Below, piece after piece: positions 59,557 to 64,000 of a DNA stretch of 64,000 bases. The notes beneath the pieces are model-generated. The model did not search any database, was not told the DNA's origin, and was given only the letters and a program-made list of their open reading frames with translations. Both the position numbers and the translations under genes were made by a program. The stretch lies in contig CM074855.1 in the NCBI GenBank assembly GCA_037501455.1, forward strand, positions 35,311,001 to 35,375,000, given 5' to 3'. Each line of letters starts with the position of its first letter. Within the stretch, counting starts at the first letter, position 1. This DNA comes from Lantana camara. Lineage: Eukaryota; Streptophyta; Magnoliopsida; Lamiales; Verbenaceae.

Positions 59557-60632
59557 CCTCAGACGAACTCTGATTGACCTGATTTTTGAACCGACGGAAA
59601 CCTCTTGAAGTCTAGAACAATCTCCAACTAGAATCAACTCAATATCTCTTCTATTTTGTGAGATATAATTAATTCTTTCTGGTGTCGCCACTTCGCTGGG
59701 AAACTGCTTTCACCCAACTTCAAGCTTCCGCCATTTCCTCCTCACTTTGAACTAAAATACGAGCCATATATCCTCGAAAAGGTCTATTTGTCTATTTTCA
59801 TATACAATAAACAAAACTCAATTCCCACTTCTAGAATTTAAGATATTCCAGTTTTCCCTCAGCATGCGCATTCCCAAAAAATTGCCTACTTTTGCCGAAC
59901 TTCACCAAAACCCATCTTATTGCAATCTTTTCACTTCCTTGGCTCCCATATGTGACTTATATGATTGGCATACCTGAATAAATGATGATTATGTGGTTAT
60001 TTGACATTTTACGGTCTTTACTTACTTAAACTTAATTGTTAACTCCGTGCTTCATGTAAAATGAATTTGTATGATTACATGCCTTGAATACGTGATCTCC
60101 ATGAAATTATTTACTTTCTTGTAAATTATTCCATTCCATTTCTAAATATCTATATGATCATTACATGCAAGTATATGTTCATTTCATACAAGAATATTTT
60201 CATGGTTACGCCGTGCGTCCTATTTGGTATCATCCTTGAGTTATTGTCTCACGTGTACACATTATCCCGTTTCTTATCCAGTTCCTCTCCAGGGTAGAGA
60301 TTATTGATCGATTAAGCACGTTCATGCATCCTTGAGTCATCTTGTCGCCTATCAGGTGAGGTTTAATTGCTAGTTATATAGAACCCGTATAACCTTATGT
60401 GAAGCTTTGAGCCAAAAAGGTATATATATCTATAATCTTTCCAAAAATCTTAATTAAATTGCAAGCAAGCCATGTTTATTGATAGCAAACCATGTTCATG
60501 AAAAACAAGCTATGTATCTTGCATATTTTGGCGAGTAAGCATGATTGTTCACTTTGGACCCGAGGGTTAGTGTATGAGCCAACCGGGAAAGCATAGGGCT
60601 GACGGGTAACTCTGCACTCCCCTCATCATGTG

Positions 60633-60700
60633 GGATCACCTCTGAATCCACCAGGAGGTTTGGTGGAGGAAGAAATCCCGTGCGTGGGAGTCATGTTCCT
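60633..60700. repeat. 68-bp conserved LTR block, F
   Basis: The reverse complement matches D at 67 of 68 positions; only the outermost base differs. Confidence 0.85.
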
Positions 60701-61514
60701 GACGTACACCATGTCATAGATGGTGAAGGCTCGCAACCTTCCCATCATTGGAGGGAGAAGGAGACTGGGGATGAGTCTGGCACCACGGGCTGTCCTCGGG
60801 TTACTGTATTGATTGCACTCATTGATTGTATTGATTGAATACACTACCGCACTACTTCACTATAATTGAATTGCATGATCACATGATACCTAATCAAGCA
60901 AGCACATATTGTTCACTATTGGTGTAAGGTTGGAGACTTGCCCTCACTCGCCGGGCCACGAATTGCATGAAAATAAATTGTAAATAACTGGTAAACTTGA
61001 TCGTTGTAATCTCGGGCGATGCTTACTTTATTTATTGAACTTATATTGTTTTCCTTTCCTAAAACTTCACCCGAGGTTATAACTTGCATGTTATTTGCGC
61101 TAATATTTATTTATGCCCCTCACTCAGTCTTTCATAAACTGACGTCTCCACCTTTCAGGCTCTTGCAGGTGCGTGCTAGGCGAGAATTGAGTCGAGTCAA
61201 GTCTTTGCATTCGAGTCAAGCACGGTTCATTTATTTATTGTTGCATATGAATTGTTGTCGTTCATTGTGATATCATTGGAAAGATTGTATCCATTATCAT
61301 GAATCGTATCTGAGTAGTGGCAGATTTAGTTATATTTCGTTTATATTGTTATATTGAATGTCGTGGTTTGGAGTTAGTCCCGCCTAGCTAGCTTATTTAT
61401 ATTTTTGTCACCCGTTCGCTATGGGTTGGTTCATGTATGGATTGCCCATTTCGTATGTGGATTGACCTATAGTGTGGGGGTGTGGCATCTCTACGTATAG
61501 GGTGCTACAGGCCT

Positions 61515-61980
61515 ATTGCACTGAAACATTTCATATCCAAACTTGATTTTTACACTTCGAATCCAAATTGCAACTAAAATAAGTTTAATTTTGCAAATAA
61601 GATCTATTTTAATTTTCTAATTCATTATCGATCGATGTTAATATTTATATCTATAGGACATTATTGACATGCATCTTACATTTATTATGATTTCTAGTTG
61701 TGGAATATATAAACTAAAGAAAATAAATTAATCCAATTACTTGAAATATTTACAACTATTGAATTATCAAAGCGAACTATTATTCCCAGCCCCTCACACT
61801 TTGTGGGTAATGAAAGTTAACCACATTGCATCGATTATTTGTAATTATTTGAGTTTTTTCGTTTGTTTGTTTGTTTTTACTTTAAGCTAGCTTGTGGTGT
61901 TGAACAAATAAACAAGGTCAATTATTTTACTCAGTATCAAAACATGCTTAATTTAAAGTGTTTCGATTTCATTTTCTACC
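61515..61980. other. AT-rich spacer
   Basis: No gene or element recognised. Confidence 0.6.
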
Positions 61981-62799
61981 TGATGGGGTCAAAATGCGCT
62001 CGTCCCACGTTTGGACACGTGGCAACTCGAGATAACGACAACTATCCTCTTGTGATTAACATAATTATACACGAGCGTTCAAACCCCTCAAGCGTCAGCG
62101 TTCCTCAAGGACACATGCCATCTCTGCCACGGGTGCACGTGATCAACATCGTCGCTCTCTAACGAGCGCGATTCATACTACATGGCTAAAGCTCCAATCA
62201 GTTAAGAAAGCCCTCTTCGAGCGCTACACTCATTCAGGGAAACTTTCACTCCCCCTTATTTTATGAGCCTTGGCCTTCATCCCCTAGCGGATTCCTTGGT
62301 CTCCAAGGCTCTTGGTTGACACGAGCGTGCTCTCCAGCCCTCGTTACCGACCCCCTAAAACGGCTCTCTGACACCCCGTACATGGCCACGCACCTACCAC
62401 TGTTGCCAACACTCACTTTCACCAGCTTTTGCAGAAGATTCCTCCTAGGTTTCTCTCAAAGCGCCACGTGTTAGGGCAACAGCTGGGCAGGACCACACTG
62501 TGCAAATGACCAAAGGGTCCCTGACCCTCAACTATAGATAGGAGTCTTCATCTCCTTCACGGTAAGCAACTTCCATTACTGCACTTTTGCTACTTCTTTG
62601 CTTTCTCTCATCTGACTTGAGCGTCGGAGAGCCAAACTGGGAATCACCCCCAGTTCCCCCAGCTTGGCCTTCTGACTTTGCTTTGGTGTTAGTCCTAGCA
62701 GGTAGAACCCCCTATCTTTTCCGGCGATCATCAACTGGTTTCCTCACCCAAACAAATTGTAAAGTGATTGGACCCTGTATCCCATATTTAGACCCATCA
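61981..62799 (+). repeat. 5' LTR of element H (819 bp)
   Basis: Begins TGATGGGGTC and ends GACCCATCA, an inverted terminal repeat longer than the usual TG/CA. GC-rich U3 with several CGAGCG words; TATA-like TATAGATA at 62533-62540. The 99- and 90-codon frames at 61863-62162 and 62587-62859 are not convincing genes. Confidence 0.82.
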
Positions 62800-62803
62800 T
62801 TTT

Positions 62804-62820
62804 TGGCGCCGTCTGTGGGA
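62804..62820 (+). other. Primer-binding site of element H
   Basis: TGGCGCCGTCTGTGGGA, five bases after the LTR end. Confidence 0.82.
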
Positions 62821-62891
62821 AACCCATTCTCAGTTCATCTTTATTTCTCCTTTTGCTAGTCTAGAAACAAACACCCAGCACTTTCATAACC

Positions 62892-64000
62892 ATGGTAACT
62901 ACAAGGTCAGGAGCTGCGGGAGGAGGAGAGGATCTTCCCCATGATGCCAATACTACCACCATCCCACCCGCCATCATTGGCGGAGCGCCACCAGTCAGAG
63001 GAGTGCCTCTGCCGGCAGATCCTATGGTTCCACCGCCAGCGCCACTAGCACCACCCGTTTCTAGCGCCGTGGGAGGTGCTTCCCTCCCCACTCTCCCACA
63101 GCCTCCCCAGAACCAGTGGGTTCATTCTCATGCGAGTCCAGGGGGCAACCCTATATGATGCCGCCTCCAGGATACATGCACACCCCCTCCGTCATGATGC
63201 AGACGATTCAACCATACCATGCCGGGCAAATCCAGCTCCCGGTGGTGATTCCGAAGGAGATTAAAGGGGTGGAGTTGCCCTGTGTGAGGTTCAGGCGGCC
63301 CAGGGGGCATGGGAGAGGTTTCATTCCATGTATTTTCCCTTTGGGTAGGCCACTCAAGCTGCTCCTCCCTTCGGTGGGTTGCAGACATATCCGCTTAGGG
63401 AGGCTCAGGCCGCCCTGAGGGCTCAACCACCACCCCCGCCCGCCAAAGAGACGCCCAACCGAGGCGAAAACGAGCGTCCCCATGCTGACAGGGGTAGAGA
63501 GCCCACGGAAAGAATCAATGTGGAAGATGAGGGAGACTCTCATGCCTCCAAAAGAGCCTCCCGGGCCACAAAGCAAGGGGACAAAGAAGGAGACGGAAAT
63601 CCTAACCTCCTCGCGGCTGTGCAAGACCAGCTGCAGGGGTTAAAGGATATGGTTGGACAGCTCTCTCGAGCGCGGTCTCAGATCTCCCACAACAGGGATG
63701 AACGAGCCGATGCCAGAGACGCTCGTCACAAAGACCACCAGCCACGGGTCCCCCACCGCAAGGAGCAGGAAGAGAACTTTTGCACTTACGAATATCATCC
63801 CCTGGAAAGGGGCTCCCCCCCTTATGATGGGACAACAAATCCAGCGGAACACCTGGATCATTTCTTACATTTGATGAACTTATACGAGCATTCGAGCCAC
63901 TACCGGGCCAAAGTCTTTGTCACTTCCCTAGTATGAATGGCTCAGGAATGGTATAAGCGGCTGCCACCATGCTCAATACATTCATATGAAGAGTTGGTCA
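62892..64000 (+). pseudogene. Tat-like gag, broken by frameshifts and stops, runs off the window
   Basis: ATG 62892 opens MVTTRSGAAGG and a Pro/Ala-rich region, ending in a TGA at 63156-63158. Pro/Met-rich gag-like sequence continues in another frame to about 63260. From about 63320 the gag resumes in a third frame, with a TAG at 63346. That frame runs through a charged, Arg-rich region, QDQLQGLKDMVGQL and the capsid-domain motif PYDGTTNPAEHLDHFLHLM. A TGA at 63934 is followed in frame by AQEWYKRLPPCSIHSYEEL to the window edge. Family role: capsid. Confidence 0.85.

Larger units (their letters stand above)
59063..61168 (+). other. Predicted LTR-embedded intron, LTR F
   Basis: Donor CAAAG|GTAGAGATGG at 59062/59063 follows a leader-like stretch (GAAGGAAGAATAG, ATCATCATCA). 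CTGAC is 26 nt before the exon junction; acceptor CTCTTGCAG|GTGCG ends 61168. The 341 bases after it reach the LTR end. Confidence 0.5.
58458..61509 (+). repeat. Solo LTR F (Ty3 chromovirus type, 3052 bp)
   Basis: Starts TGTAACGCCCC and ends GGTGCTACA, with a perfect GGCCT duplication (58453-58457, 61510-61514). No internal region, so it arose by recombination between two LTRs. Contains the palindromes (59432-59556), the 68-bp block (60633-60700, reverse of the D orientation because F is +) and CCCCTCACTCAGTC near 61116. Frames such as 59359-59577 and 61019-61270 are inside the LTR and not genes. Confidence 0.95.
61981..64000 (+). mobile_element. Ty3/gypsy (Tat-like) element H, 5' part only
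   Basis: 5' LTR, PBS and gag are present; pol and the 3' LTR lie beyond the window. The TGGCGCCGTCTGTGGG primer site and the gag type point to the non-chromovirus Tat/Ogre group (family knowledge, not tested here). Confidence 0.85.

Overview
This 64-kb window is intergenic DNA from a flowering plant, probably a eudicot (inference). It is built almost entirely of transposable elements. I could not support a single host protein-coding gene, rRNA or tRNA. The plant assignment rests on Ty1/copia and chromodomain Ty3/gypsy polyproteins, primer-binding sites complementary to initiator-Met tRNA (TGGTATCARAGCC), a tRNA-derived SINE, a Mutator-type element with a 9-bp target duplication, and very long (2-3 kb) LTRs.

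Layout, left to right. 1-7246: copia element A (+), with gag-pol in one reading frame broken by four stops, and its 3' LTR; it sits in the gag of a Ty3 chromovirus (7247-7910, -). 7911-19115: chromovirus 'C' remnants in the order gag, LTR, pol. A ~4-kb tandem duplication (9435-13426 / 13427-17369) doubles part of the LTR, RT, RNase H, integrase and flank; a + strand LTR (G) follows. 19116-20150: a diverged copia LTR of the B family. 20836-30869: a small Mutator-type element (9-bp duplication ATAAACTTA) split by gypsy element D (21216-30604, -; duplication AGGCC), whose interior has no recognisable pol. 30935-31243: SINE. 32540 onward: Helitron-like end, then solo LTR E (32744-35613). 36619-55811: copia element B (-; duplication AGCAC), whose 5' LTR is split by copia element A' (44227-54156, +; duplication AAAAT). 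A' is a relative of A. 58458-61509: solo LTR F (+; duplication GGCCT). 61981-64000: 5' end of a Tat-like Ty3 element H.

The relative order of events can be read directly: A' entered B, and D entered the Mutator element. Three elements (A', B, D) have nearly identical LTR pairs but interiors with no usable coding sequence, which suggests that defective copies were moved by enzymes supplied in trans.

The most unusual signal is inside the long Ty3 LTRs C, D, E, F and G. Each has a splice-donor-like site, then 1.4-2.1 kb later a plant-type branch point (CTGAC/TTGAC) 24-31 nt before TTTGCAG|G, with conserved sequence on both sides. I propose that these LTRs carry an embedded intron. Within it, D, E and F share a 68-bp block identical at 67 of 68 positions although the surrounding LTR has diverged, plus clustered GGTCGCG/CGCGACC palindromes.
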